Source: JBDHRG01 sp039807445 (GTDB lineage: Bacteria > Pseudomonadota > Gammaproteobacteria > Competibacterales > Competibacteraceae). From it: DNA of 8,151 nt. This document shows, one piece after another, positions 1 through 6,254 of this stretch. The translations under genes were made by a program, and so were the position numbers. The notes under the pieces are model-generated. The model ran no database searches, was not told the origin of the DNA, and saw nothing but the letters and a program-made list of their open reading frames with translations. The DNA lies in contig JBDHRG010000168.1 of NCBI GenBank assembly GCA_039807445.1, forward strand, positions 1-8,151, given 5' to 3'. Positions within the stretch are counted from its first letter, which is position 1. The number at the start of each line of letters is the position of its first letter.

Positions 1-102
1 GGCGATCAGCTCGATGTGCTCTTCCTGGCGCCGCGCCTCGGCGGCGATCGCGGCGGCGAGCTCGGCGTCGTAGTCGGCGATCGTCATCTCTCTGCTGAAC
101 AT
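1..102 (-). CDS. glyA: Serine hydroxymethyltransferase, N-terminal fragment (cut by window edge)
   Basis: Only the first 34 codons lie in the window. The translation begins MFSREMTIADYDAEL and ends with RRQEEHIELIA. This matches the conserved amino terminus of bacterial GlyA, in which the tract QEEHIELIASENY precedes the active-site region. GlyA is a cytoplasmic, PLP-dependent enzyme that converts serine and tetrahydrofolate to glycine and 5,10-methylene-tetrahydrofolate. I place the start at 102 because AGGGG (bases 109-113) sits 6 bases upstream. A second in-frame ATG at 108 abuts that AGGGG and would have no spacing. The gene lies 116 bases downstream of the acyl-CoA synthetase on the same strand. 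It is a housekeeping gene and probably not functionally tied to that cluster. The PLP lysine and folate-binding residues are outside the window. Confidence 0.9.
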   Translation of the reverse strand, partial: MFSREMTIADYDAELAAAIAAEARRQEEHIELIA

Positions 103-108
103 GCGCAT

Positions 109-113
109 CCCCT
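109..113 (-). promoter_or_regulatory. Ribosome binding site deciding the glyA start
   Basis: AGGGG on the minus strand lies 6 bases before the ATG at 102 and immediately touches the alternative ATG at 108. The spacing therefore favours the 102 start, which also agrees with the usual MFS/MLK-type GlyA amino terminus. Confidence 0.55.
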
Positions 114-218
114 GAGCGTGCTTGCGAACCGGCCGCGGCGCCGGCGGGCTTCGATGAAGCGTGCCAGTTTAACCGATCGTCCACGCCGGCGCAGCCGTGC
201 TCGCTCGACATGCCTGCA

Positions 219-2351
219 CTAGCGCGGTCCGGGCAGCACGGCATCGCTGATCCGGATCAGGGCATCGACCGCGACGGCTCCGTTCGGCAATACCAGCAGC
301 GGGTTCACGTCGAGCTCCTCGAGCTGCCCGGCGTGGGCTACGGCGAACTCCGCCACCGCGAGGATCGCCCGCACGGCGGCCTCGACATCCCCGGCAGGGC
401 TGCCACGGTAGCCGGTCAGCAGCCGGCTCGAGCGCAAGCCCATCAGCGCACGCCGCACCGCCGCGGCGTCGGTCGGCAGCAACAGCGTCGCGCTGTCGCG
501 CAACACTTCGACCAGCACGCCCCCCGCGCCGATCACCAGCGCCAGGCCGAAACCCGCTTCGCGCTTGACGCCGACGATCAGCTCGGCGACCGGCGCCGGC
601 GCCATGCGCTCGACCAGGATGCGCTCGGTGCGCAGTTGCGGTGCCTTCGCCGCGACCGCCGCGCGCATCCGCGCGACCGCCGCCGCGACCTCGGCGGCCG
701 AGCCCAGACGCAGCTCGACCGCGCCCATCTCGGTCTTGTGCGGCAGCTCGGCGCTGACGAGCTTGACGCACACCGGGAAGCCGAGCGCCTCGGCCGCCGC
801 CGGCGCATCTTCGGGCGCGACCAGCACGCCTTCGGGCACCGGCAAGCCGTAGCGGCGCAACCACTGCTTGCTGTCCCATTCGTCGAGCAGCCGCGCCTCG
901 CCTGCGGGGGAAGGCGCGGCGAGCACCGGCAGGCGCTCGAGCTCGCCGCCCGCCAGCACCTCGGCGCGGCGCTCGGCATAGCGCATCCCGGCAGCGATCG
1001 CGGCGAAGCCTTCATGCAAGCCCTGCAGCGCCGGCACCCCGGCGGCGGCGAGCCGCTGCACGGCTTCGACCGGCAGCAGCTCGGGGAACACCGACACCAC
1101 GGCCCCCGGGCGGCGGTGGCGCGCCAGCGCCGCGGCAAAGGTATCGGCCACCAGGTCGCAGGCCGGGCGCTCGCCCGAGGCCTGCTTCGGGTAGTCGAGC
1201 ACCAGCACCCCCGCGTCGCAGCCCTCGGCCAGCACCGCGTCGCAGCAGGCGCCCAGCACCTCGGGTTCGCCCCAGGCGGTGGTGGTGAAGTCGAGCGGGT
1301 TGGACAGCGTGGCGTAGTCCGGCAGCACTTCGCGCAGTCGCGCCCGGCCCGCGTCGGACAGTTCCGGATAGTCGATGCCCTCGCGCTCGGCCAGGTCGGC
1401 GGCGAGCCCCGCGTCGCCCCCCGAGCACGTCAGCGCGGCCAGCCGCCGTCCCGGCGAGCTCATGCCGTGGGCGAGGCACTTCAGCGTCTCGAGCAGCGCC
1501 ACCGGCGTGTCGACGCGGACGATGCCCAGACGCGCGAACAGCGCCTGGTACACCGCGTCGGAGCCGGCGAGCGAGCTGGTGTGGCTGAGCGCCAGCTTCG
1601 CGCCGACCTGCGAGGCGCCGACCTTCAGCGCGACGATCGGGATGCCGCGCTCGAGCGCCCGCGCCGCTGCGCGGCTGAAGGCCGCGACGTCGCGCAGCCC
1701 CTCGAGGTGCACGCCGATCGCCTTGACGCGCGGCTCGTCGAGCAGCGCCTCGACCAGCGCCGCGACGTCGAGCACCGCCTGGTTGCCGACGCTGATCAGG
1801 TAGGCGAAGGGCACGCCGCGCTCGCTCATCGACAGGTTGTAGCCGAGGTTGCCGCTCTGCGTGATCACGGCCACGCCCTCGCTCACGCGCCGGGCGCCCT
1901 GCGCCACCGGCCACAGCGCCGCGCCGTGCAAGCCGTCGATCAGGCCGTAGCAGTTCGGGCCGAGCAGCGCCAGGTCGCCTGCCGCCTCGACCAGCGCGCG
2001 CTGCAGCGCGGCGTCCCCGGCCTCGGCGAAGCCCGAGGCGTAGGCGGCGGCGCCGCCGGCGCCGCACGCGGCGAGCGCGCGCACGATCTCGACGGTCGCC
2101 GCCGCCGGCGTAGCGATGAAGCTGGCATCGGGCGCCTCGGGCAGCTCGTCGACCGAAGCGTAACAGCGAATGCCGTCGATCTCGGCGTGCCTGGGGTTGA
2201 CCAGCCAGATCGGTCCGTCGAAGCCGAAGGCGCGGCAGCGCGCGATCGCGGCGGTGATCTTGCCGCCGCCGAAGAAGGCGAGGTGGCGGGGGGCGAGAAA
2301 CCGGCGCAGCCGGGCGGCGCGCGTCGTGCCGACGCGGTCGAGGGCGCTCAT
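219..2351 (-). CDS. Acyl-CoA synthetase, NDP-forming (acetate-CoA ligase family, fused alpha-beta)
   Basis: This 710-residue protein has the layout of ADP-forming acyl-CoA synthetases in which the alpha and beta parts are fused. These cytoplasmic enzymes make an acyl-CoA from an acid, CoA and ATP through a phosphohistidine. The CoA-binding Rossmann domain occupies about residues 20-130. The succinyl-CoA-synthetase-like part follows, with GPNCYGLI near 131 and ITQSGNLGYN near 163. The tract SHTSSLAGSD carries the likely phosphorylated His257; the family form is usually SHTGSLAG. The ATP-grasp domain runs from about 490 to the end, with VCVKLVSAELPHKTEMGAV near 527, GLALVIGAGGVLVE near 602 and ELDVNPLLV near 679. 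There is no C-terminal acetyltransferase domain. The start at 2351 has AGGAGG 10 bases upstream and gives the family-like opening MSALDRV. An ATG at 2396 with AAGGGAG 6 bases upstream would add 15 residues and cannot be excluded. The acid it activates is unknown; the neighbouring beta-oxidation genes suggest something other than acetate. Confidence 0.88.
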   Translation of the reverse strand: MSALDRVGTTRAARLRRFLAPRHLAFFGGGKITAAIARCRAFGFDGPIWLVNPRHAEIDGIRCYASVDELPEAPDASFIATPAAATVEIVRALAACGAGGAAAYASGFAEAGDAALQRALVEAAGDLALLGPNCYGLIDGLHGAALWPVAQGARRVSEGVAVITQSGNLGYNLSMSERGVPFAYLISVGNQAVLDVAALVEALLDEPRVKAIGVHLEGLRDVAAFSRAAARALERGIPIVALKVGASQVGAKLALSHTSSLAGSDAVYQALFARLGIVRVDTPVALLETLKCLAHGMSSPGRRLAALTCSGGDAGLAADLAEREGIDYPELSDAGRARLREVLPDYATLSNPLDFTTTAWGEPEVLGACCDAVLAEGCDAGVLVLDYPKQASGERPACDLVADTFAAALARHRRPGAVVSVFPELLPVEAVQRLAAAGVPALQGLHEGFAAIAAGMRYAERRAEVLAGGELERLPVLAAPSPAGEARLLDEWDSKQWLRRYGLPVPEGVLVAPEDAPAAAEALGFPVCVKLVSAELPHKTEMGAVELRLGSAAEVAAAVARMRAAVAAKAPQLRTERILVERMAPAPVAELIVGVKREAGFGLALVIGAGGVLVEVLRDSATLLLPTDAAAVRRALMGLRSSRLLTGYRGSPAGDVEAAVRAILAVAEFAVAHAGQLEELDVNPLLVLPNGAVAVDALIRISDAVLPGPR

Positions 2352-2361
2352 GGGGGTGCTT

Positions 2362-2367
2362 CCTCCT
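2362..2367 (-). promoter_or_regulatory. Ribosome binding site favouring the 2351 start of the synthetase
   Basis: A perfect AGGAGG on the minus strand lies 10 bases before the ATG at 2351, a slightly long but workable spacing. The rival start at 2396 has AAGGGAG (2403-2409) at 6 bases, so both starts could be used. Confidence 0.5.
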
Positions 2368-2428
2368 GGTGTTCGGGGATACGTCGCGGCGCTCATACCA
2401 GACTCCCTTGAACGCCTCTGCTATCCAT

Positions 2429-2453
2429 TCCCTCCCCCTCGACGGGGGAGGGA
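2429..2453. repeat. Strong GC-rich hairpin in the reductase-synthetase gap
   Basis: CCCTCCCCC (2430-2438) pairs perfectly with GGGGGAGGG (2444-2452) around the 5-base loop TCGAC. An outer T-A pair at 2429/2453 makes a 10-bp stem. No T run follows on either strand, so it is not a classical intrinsic terminator. It looks like a dispersed intergenic palindrome of the REP kind, or an mRNA element between the dienoyl-CoA reductase and the synthetase that could dampen read-through or protect the 3' end of the upstream message. Repetition elsewhere in the genome cannot be seen here. Confidence 0.7.
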
Positions 2454-2556
2454 GAATGTAGGCCGAGCGCTTATGGAAGCCTGGTATCAGTTGTTCACCG
2501 TGCTTCGCACGACCCGCGACGCATGAAACGCTGCTTCAATACGGGGTTGTTTCTTC

Positions 2557-3402
2557 CTAGCCCTTCTTCTTCGGCTTCAGCGCGTCCCAGTCCTCGTCGC
2601 GCATCATGTCGCCGAGGAAGTTGAACTGCCCGGCGCCCTTGAGCCACTCGCCGCCGTCGATCGTGACGACTTCGCCGTTGATGTAGGCCGCGCCGTCGGC
2701 CAGCAGGAAGCTCGCCAGGTCAGCCAGCTCGCGGTGGTCGCCGGCGCGCCCGAGCGGGTTCTTGCGCTCGAAGGCCTGCGCCAGCTCGGGCCGCGGCACC
2801 AGGCGGTCCCAGGCGCCCTCGGTCGGGAACGGTCCGGGAGCGACCGCGTTCAGCCGAATGCCGCGCCCGCCCCACTCGACCGCGAGGCTGCGCGTCATCG
2901 CCAGCACGCCGGCCTTGGCCATCGCCGAGGGCACGACGAAGGCCGAGCCGGTCCAGGCGTAGGTGGTCACGACCGACAGCACGCTGGCCTTGCGCCCCTC
3001 TGCCAGCCAGCGCTTGCCGCAGCCGAAGGTCACGTAGGCGGTGCCGTGCAGCACGATGTTGATCACGGCATCCATCGCCCGCGGCGACAGCTCTTCGCTC
3101 CTGGCGACGAAGTTGCCGGCGGCGTTGTTGACCAGGCCGTCGAGCGGCGCCTCGGCCCAGATGGCGTCGAGCATCGCCTCGACCGCCTCGGCCTGGCGGA
3201 TGTCGCAGACGTGCCAGCGCACCTCGCCGCCGGTTTCGGCGGCGAGCCGGTCGGCCGCTTCCTCGAGCACGGCTTGCCGCCGGCCGCAGATTACCAGCCG
3301 CGCGCCGAGCTCGAGCAGGCGTCGGCCGATGTTGTAGCCGATGCCGGTGCCACCGCCGGTGACGAGGATGCGCTTGCCCTGCAGAAGATCATCGCGAAAC
3401 AT
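2557..3402 (-). CDS. 2,4-dienoyl-CoA reductase, DECR1-like short-chain dehydrogenase
   Basis: This is a 281-residue short-chain dehydrogenase/reductase. The nucleotide-binding motif TGGGTGIG lies at about 15-22, CGRR near 39 favours NADPH, and VNNAAGNF lies at 91-98. The usual YxxxK active site is absent: the tract reads VVPSAMAKAG, with Ser159 where Tyr would stand and Lys163. This is the pattern of the mitochondrial DECR family. There the catalytic Tyr sits earlier (Tyr199, Ser210 and Lys214 in human DECR1); here Tyr148 in TTYAWTG, Ser159 and Lys163 keep the same 11- and 4-residue spacings. The C-terminal tracts PGPFPTEGAWDRL and INGEVVTIDGGEWL also fit that family. The reaction would be NADPH-dependent reduction of 2,4-dienoyl-CoA during oxidation of unsaturated acyl chains. 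The start at 3402 follows GAGAGGGG by 7 bases. It begins 15 bases after the TetR-family gene, so the two are probably translated from one message. Confidence 0.87.
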   Translation of the reverse strand: MFRDDLLQGKRILVTGGGTGIGYNIGRRLLELGARLVICGRRQAVLEEAADRLAAETGGEVRWHVCDIRQAEAVEAMLDAIWAEAPLDGLVNNAAGNFVARSEELSPRAMDAVINIVLHGTAYVTFGCGKRWLAEGRKASVLSVVTTYAWTGSAFVVPSAMAKAGVLAMTRSLAVEWGGRGIRLNAVAPGPFPTEGAWDRLVPRPELAQAFERKNPLGRAGDHRELADLASFLLADGAAYINGEVVTIDGGEWLKGAGQFNFLGDMMRDEDWDALKPKKKG

Positions 3403-3417
3403 CGGTTTTCCCCTCTC

Positions 3418-4059
3418 TCATCGGAAAAGTCCTTCCAACACCGCCAGGCAGGCGGCCTCGGCGGCCTCGGGGCTGAAGGCCTGCGGGTCGAGGCACCACT
3501 CGAGCCACAACCCGTCGATCAGCGCCGTCAGCGTCAGCGCTGCGCGCGGAGCGTCGATCGCGACGCCGCGCTCGCGCGCCATCGCCTCGAGGATGCCCGC
3601 CAGCGCGCGACGGTAGCTCGCGTACAGCTCGCGGTGCATGCCGCGCAAGACCTCGCTGGTGCGCACCACGCTCCAGAAGCCCAGCCACACCGCCAGCGTG
3701 CGCTCGTCGAAGATCGGCGCCTGGAAGCTGACGCGGACGATCGCCCGCAGCCTCGCCTCGGCTCCGCCCTCGCTCGCCTGCACCGCGCGGCGCGTCTCGG
3801 CCTTCAGGTCCTCGGCGAGTTGCTTGTAGGTCTGCGCGATCAGCTCGTCCTTACTGCTGAAGTGGTGGTTGATCAGACCGCGCGAAATGTCCGCCTCTTC
3901 GCAGATCCGGTCGATCGTCGTCGCCGCATAGCCGTACTCGGCGATGCAGCGCATCGTTGCCTCGACGATCGCCTGACGGCGGACCCCCGGCTCTTCGCGC
4001 ACACCGCGCGCACGCGGCCCCTTCTTCGCCGACCGCACCGACTTCAACGCACCGACCAT
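3418..4059 (-). CDS. TetR/AcrR-family transcriptional regulator, BetI-like
   Basis: This 213-residue protein is a one-component DNA-binding regulator. The N-terminal helix-turn-helix domain spans about residues 25-74, with RRQAIVEATMRCIAEYGY, then TTIDRICEEADISRGLINHHF, then SSKDELI, the usual end of TetR-family DNA-binding domains. The C-terminal ligand domain resembles the BetI type: AVWLGFWSVV near 123 and ALIDGLWLEWCL near 179 resemble the corresponding BetI tracts. A basic, poorly conserved tail of about 25 residues precedes the domain. The start at 4059 lies 25 bases after the acyl-CoA dehydrogenase stop. Longer in-frame starts up to 4176 overlap that gene and are unlikely. Its place inside the operon suggests autoregulation, most likely as a repressor released by a CoA thioester or acid. 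The palindrome at 6113-6122 is its best candidate operator. The ligand is unknown, and BetI-like sequence does not prove a role in choline metabolism. Confidence 0.88.
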   Translation of the reverse strand: MVGALKSVRSAKKGPRARGVREEPGVRRQAIVEATMRCIAEYGYAATTIDRICEEADISRGLINHHFSSKDELIAQTYKQLAEDLKAETRRAVQASEGGAEARLRAIVRVSFQAPIFDERTLAVWLGFWSVVRTSEVLRGMHRELYASYRRALAGILEAMARERGVAIDAPRAALTLTALIDGLWLEWCLDPQAFSPEAAEAACLAVLEGLFR

Positions 4060-4084
4060 CTCGCTACCCCCCCCCGGATCAGGC

Positions 4085-5248
4085 TCACTCCCGCGCGTGC
4101 TCGCGCAGGACCTCGCGGGAGATGATATGGCGCTGGATCTCGGAGGTGCCTTCCCAGATGCGCTCGATGCGCGCATCGCGCCAGAAGCGCTCGATCGGCA
4201 GCTCGTCCATCAGCCCCATGCCGCCGTAGATCTGCACCGCGTCATCGGTGACGCGCCCCAGCAGTTCGGTCGCGAAGACCTTGGCCATCGCCGCGTCGGC
4301 GTCGGTCATGGTGCCGCGGTCGAGCTTGTCGGCGGTGTAGAGCATCAGCAGCTCGGCCGCGCGCAGCCCGGTCGCCATGTCGGCGAGCTTGAACGCCGTG
4401 CCCTGGAAGGCGCCGATCGGCTTGCCGAACTGCTTGCGCGTGGCCGCCCACTCGGCGGCCATCGCGTAGGCGCGCTGCGCGCGGCCGACGCAGTTGGCGG
4501 CGACCATCACCCGCCCGGCGCCGAGCCATTCGTTGGCGAGATCGAAGCCCTTGCCCTCCTCGCCGAGGATCTGCGCCGCCGGCACGCGACAGTCGCTGAA
4601 GAACAGCTCGTACTGGTGATAGCCACGCAGGCTGGTGCAGCTCGGCCCGCGGCGGATCTCGAGCCCCGGCGTGTCCTTGTCGACCAGGAAGCAGGTGATG
4701 CGTTTGCGCCGCCGGCCGCCGACCTCGTCCTCGCCGGTGACCGCAAACAGGATGATGTAGTCGGCCTCGCCGGCGTGGCTGATGAAGTGCTTGGAGCCGT
4801 TGATCACGTAGTCGCCACCGGCGCGCACCGCGCGGGTGCGGATGCCCATCGCATCCGAGCCGGCCCCCGGCTCGGTCAGCGCGAAGCAGTCGATGCGCTC
4901 GCCGCGCACCGTCGGTAGCAGGTAGGTGCCGATCTGGTCGCCCTGGCACGCCATCAGGATCTTGCTCGGGCGCCCGACGAACACCTGCAGCGCCCAACTG
5001 GTGTGGCCGAGCTCGCGCTCGAACAGCGCCTGCGACACGTAATCGAGACCGCCGCCGCCGACCTCGGCCGGCATGTTGACGGCGTAGAAACCGAGCTCGA
5101 GCGCCTTGCGGCGGATCTCGGCGGCGAGCTCGGGCGCAACGGCGTCGGCCCGATCGACCGCGGCCTCGTGCGGCTGCAGCTCGTGCTCGACGAAGCTGCG
5201 GACCGCGTCGACGAGCATCTCCTGCTCGGTACTCAGCATGAAGTTCAT
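4085..5248 (-). CDS. Acyl-CoA dehydrogenase (FAD-dependent)
   Basis: This 387-residue protein has the usual length and three-part fold of acyl-CoA dehydrogenases, which oxidise an acyl-CoA to the trans-2-enoyl-CoA and pass electrons to electron-transfer flavoprotein. The first family signature, ALTEPGAGSDAMG, lies at about 123-135. The flavin-region tract RKQFGKPIGAFQ lies at 271-282. The second signature, QIYGGMGLMDELPIERFWRD, begins near 339. The catalytic base is probably Glu366 in IWEGTSEIQR, the position used by short- and medium-chain enzymes. The start at 5248 gives MNFMLSTEQEML, a normal amino terminus, and follows GAGGGGAG by 8 bases. A longer frame to 5329 adds only an arginine-rich stretch overlapping the upstream gene and is rejected. 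The start lies 4 bases after the stop of the isomerase/hydratase, so translation is likely coupled. Substrate chain length cannot be judged from what I can see. Confidence 0.93.
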   Translation of the reverse strand: MNFMLSTEQEMLVDAVRSFVEHELQPHEAAVDRADAVAPELAAEIRRKALELGFYAVNMPAEVGGGGLDYVSQALFERELGHTSWALQVFVGRPSKILMACQGDQIGTYLLPTVRGERIDCFALTEPGAGSDAMGIRTRAVRAGGDYVINGSKHFISHAGEADYIILFAVTGEDEVGGRRRKRITCFLVDKDTPGLEIRRGPSCTSLRGYHQYELFFSDCRVPAAQILGEEGKGFDLANEWLGAGRVMVAANCVGRAQRAYAMAAEWAATRKQFGKPIGAFQGTAFKLADMATGLRAAELLMLYTADKLDRGTMTDADAAMAKVFATELLGRVTDDAVQIYGGMGLMDELPIERFWRDARIERIWEGTSEIQRHIISREVLREHARE

Positions 5249-5252
5249 CGCT

Positions 5253-6035
5253 CTATCTCCCCTCGAAAACCGGCGCGCGCCGCGCCTGCGCCGCCTCCAG
5301 CGCCTCGCGCGCATCGCGCGTGCGCCCACAGTCTTCCCCGGCCGCGCGCTCGAGCGCGAGCTGGGCCTCGAGCACGCGCTCGCCGGCGGAATCGATCAGC
5401 CGCTTGGCGTGCGCCAGCGCCACCGTCGGCCCGGCCGCGAGCCGCGCGGCGAAGGCGAGCGCCATTTCCTCCAGGCGCTCGGCCTCGACCACTTCGCCGA
5501 CCAGCCCCCAGGCCGCGGCATCCGCAGCGCCGAGCTTCTCGTTCAGAAACACGAAGCGCTTGGCGCGCTCGGCGCCGATCAGCCGCGGCAGGAACCAGGT
5601 GCTGCCCATGTCGGGGTTGTACGCCATGCCGGTGTAACCGCAGCGCAGCGACGCCGACGCGGCGGCGACGCGAAAATCGCAGGCCAGCGCCAGGTCGACG
5701 CCGGCGCCGACCGCCGAGCCGTTCAGCGCCGCGACCGTCGGCTTCGGGAAGGCGGCCAGCGCATGCACGAAGCGATGCGCAGCATCGGTCCAGCCGTAGG
5801 TCTCGAGCTCGCCGCGCGCCTCGGCCTCGGCCCATTCCTCGACGTCGGCACCGGCGCAGAAGCTCGCACCGGTGCCAGTCAGCACCAGACAGCGCACCCC
5901 GGGATCGGCGGCGGCGGCGTCGAGCCGCCGATGCAGCTCGGCGAAGGTGCCGACCTTCAGCGCATTACGCTTGTCGGGCCGGTTCAGCCGCAGCACCCGG
6001 ACCGGGCCGTGGTTTCGTTCGACGATCTCGCTCAT
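5253..6035 (-). CDS. Enoyl-CoA hydratase/isomerase family protein (crotonase fold, isomerase-like active site)
   Basis: This 260-residue crotonase-superfamily protein is the first gene of the minus-strand operon. RLNRPDKRNAL (about 16-26), SFCAGADVEEW (58-68) and NGSAVGAGVDLALACDF (105-121) form the CoA-binding loop and oxyanion hole. At the two positions where true hydratases carry glutamates, this protein has Asp114 (in GAGVDLAL) and, by my hand alignment, Tyr instead of Glu in the tract CGYTGMAYNPDMGST. The NPD motif (Asp142) followed by GSTWFLPRL resembles PaaG-type and delta3-delta2 enoyl-CoA isomerases, where an Asp in this loop acts as the acid/base. Isomerisation of a double bond would pair naturally with the nearby dienoyl-CoA reductase, but hydration is not excluded. 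The start at 6035 has CAGGAG 5 bases upstream; the longer frame to 6074 has no such site. Its stop lies within the leader of the acyl-CoA dehydrogenase gene. Confidence 0.88.
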   Translation of the reverse strand: MSEIVERNHGPVRVLRLNRPDKRNALKVGTFAELHRRLDAAAADPGVRCLVLTGTGASFCAGADVEEWAEAEARGELETYGWTDAAHRFVHALAAFPKPTVAALNGSAVGAGVDLALACDFRVAAASASLRCGYTGMAYNPDMGSTWFLPRLIGAERAKRFVFLNEKLGAADAAAWGLVGEVVEAERLEEMALAFAARLAAGPTVALAHAKRLIDSAGERVLEAQLALERAAGEDCGRTRDAREALEAAQARRAPVFEGR

Positions 6036-6040
6036 GGCGA

Positions 6041-6046
6041 CTCCTG
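6041..6046 (-). promoter_or_regulatory. Ribosome binding site of the isomerase/hydratase gene
   Basis: CAGGAG on the minus strand sits 5 bases before the ATG at 6035. It decides this start over the upstream in-frame ATG at 6074. Confidence 0.6.
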
Positions 6047-6094
6047 TGGCAGGTTCGCGGCCGGGGTGCGGCACGCGGTCAGGCGGTGCGGCGT

Positions 6095-6123
6095 ACTATG
6101 ACTGCTATTGAATGAACGTTCAA
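6095..6123 (-). promoter_or_regulatory. Candidate sigma-70 promoter for the minus-strand catabolic operon
   Basis: On the minus strand, TTGAAC (6118-6123) and CATAGT (6095-6100) are separated by exactly 17 bases, each matching four of six consensus positions. Transcription would start near 6088 and leave a leader of about 50 bases before the ATG at 6035. The -35 box lies inside the palindrome at 6113-6122, as expected for a promoter blocked by a repressor. It was found by eye and is not supported by any mapped transcript start. Confidence 0.45.
6106..6123. promoter_or_regulatory. Candidate TetR-type operator, copy 1 (perfect palindrome)
   Basis: The perfect 10-base palindrome TGAACGTTCA occupies 6113-6122. 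Flanking TTGAA (6108-6112) and TTCAA (6119-6123) give a second, wider symmetry. The block TATTGAATGAACGT (6106-6119) recurs at 6171-6184. It overlaps the -35 box of the candidate operon promoter. The operon encodes a TetR-family protein, whose family usually binds short palindromes in divergent promoter regions, so this is the best operator candidate in the window. Confidence 0.55.
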
Positions 6124-6170
6124 CCTAATTTTGATTAACAAAAAAACATTTTCTTTCTCAGCGCGATAGG

Positions 6171-6187
6171 TATTGAATGAACGTACA
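6171..6187. promoter_or_regulatory. Candidate TetR-type operator, copy 2 (degenerate palindrome)
   Basis: TATTGAATGAACGT (6171-6184) repeats copy 1 exactly over 14 bases, 65 bases downstream. The right arm then diverges to ACA, giving TGAACGTACA with one symmetric mismatch. It lies 70-80 bases before the ABC transporter start at 6255, so it is placed to affect that gene. The 65-base distance is about six helical turns, which would let two bound dimers face the same side of the DNA. Confidence 0.45.
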
Positions 6188-6238
6188 GTCTGCAACTAAG
6201 GACAAGTTCCGCATGCGGACTCCGGATTCCTCGATCGC

Positions 6239-6245
6239 AAAGGAG
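6239..6245 (+). promoter_or_regulatory. Ribosome binding site deciding the ABC transporter start
   Basis: AAAGGAG ends 9 bases before the ATG at 6255. The alternative in-frame ATG at 6177 lies inside operator copy 2 and has no comparable site. Confidence 0.6.
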
Positions 6246-6254
6246 AGATACGGG

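Noticed and set aside
103..218. Possible glyA promoter (TTAAACT region) or terminator of the synthetase
   Set aside because: No -35/-10 pair with good spacing and no stem followed by a T run could be found, so nothing is claimed for this 116-base gap.
210..2411. Long plus-strand open frame antisense to the acyl-CoA synthetase
   Set aside because: Its translation is rich in Arg, Ala, Gln and His with no family motifs. It is the expected antisense shadow of a GC-rich gene whose minus-strand product is clearly recognisable.
2734..4125. 463-codon plus-strand open frame over the reductase and TetR genes
   Set aside because: It is antisense to two recognised genes, has shadow-like composition, and has no ribosome binding site that I can see.
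4060..4176. Upstream start for the TetR-family protein
   Set aside because: It would overlap the 3' end of the dehydrogenase gene and add 39 unconserved residues ahead of the normal short basic tail.
5003..6115. Plus-strand open frame across the start of the dehydrogenase gene and the isomerase gene
   Set aside because: It is an arginine- and proline-rich shadow with no start signal, opposite two well-supported genes.
6177..6254. Upstream in-frame ATG that would lengthen the ABC protein by 26 residues
   Set aside because: It lies inside operator copy 2, lacks a good ribosome binding site, and encodes a non-conserved tail. AAAGGAG before 6255 is far better.
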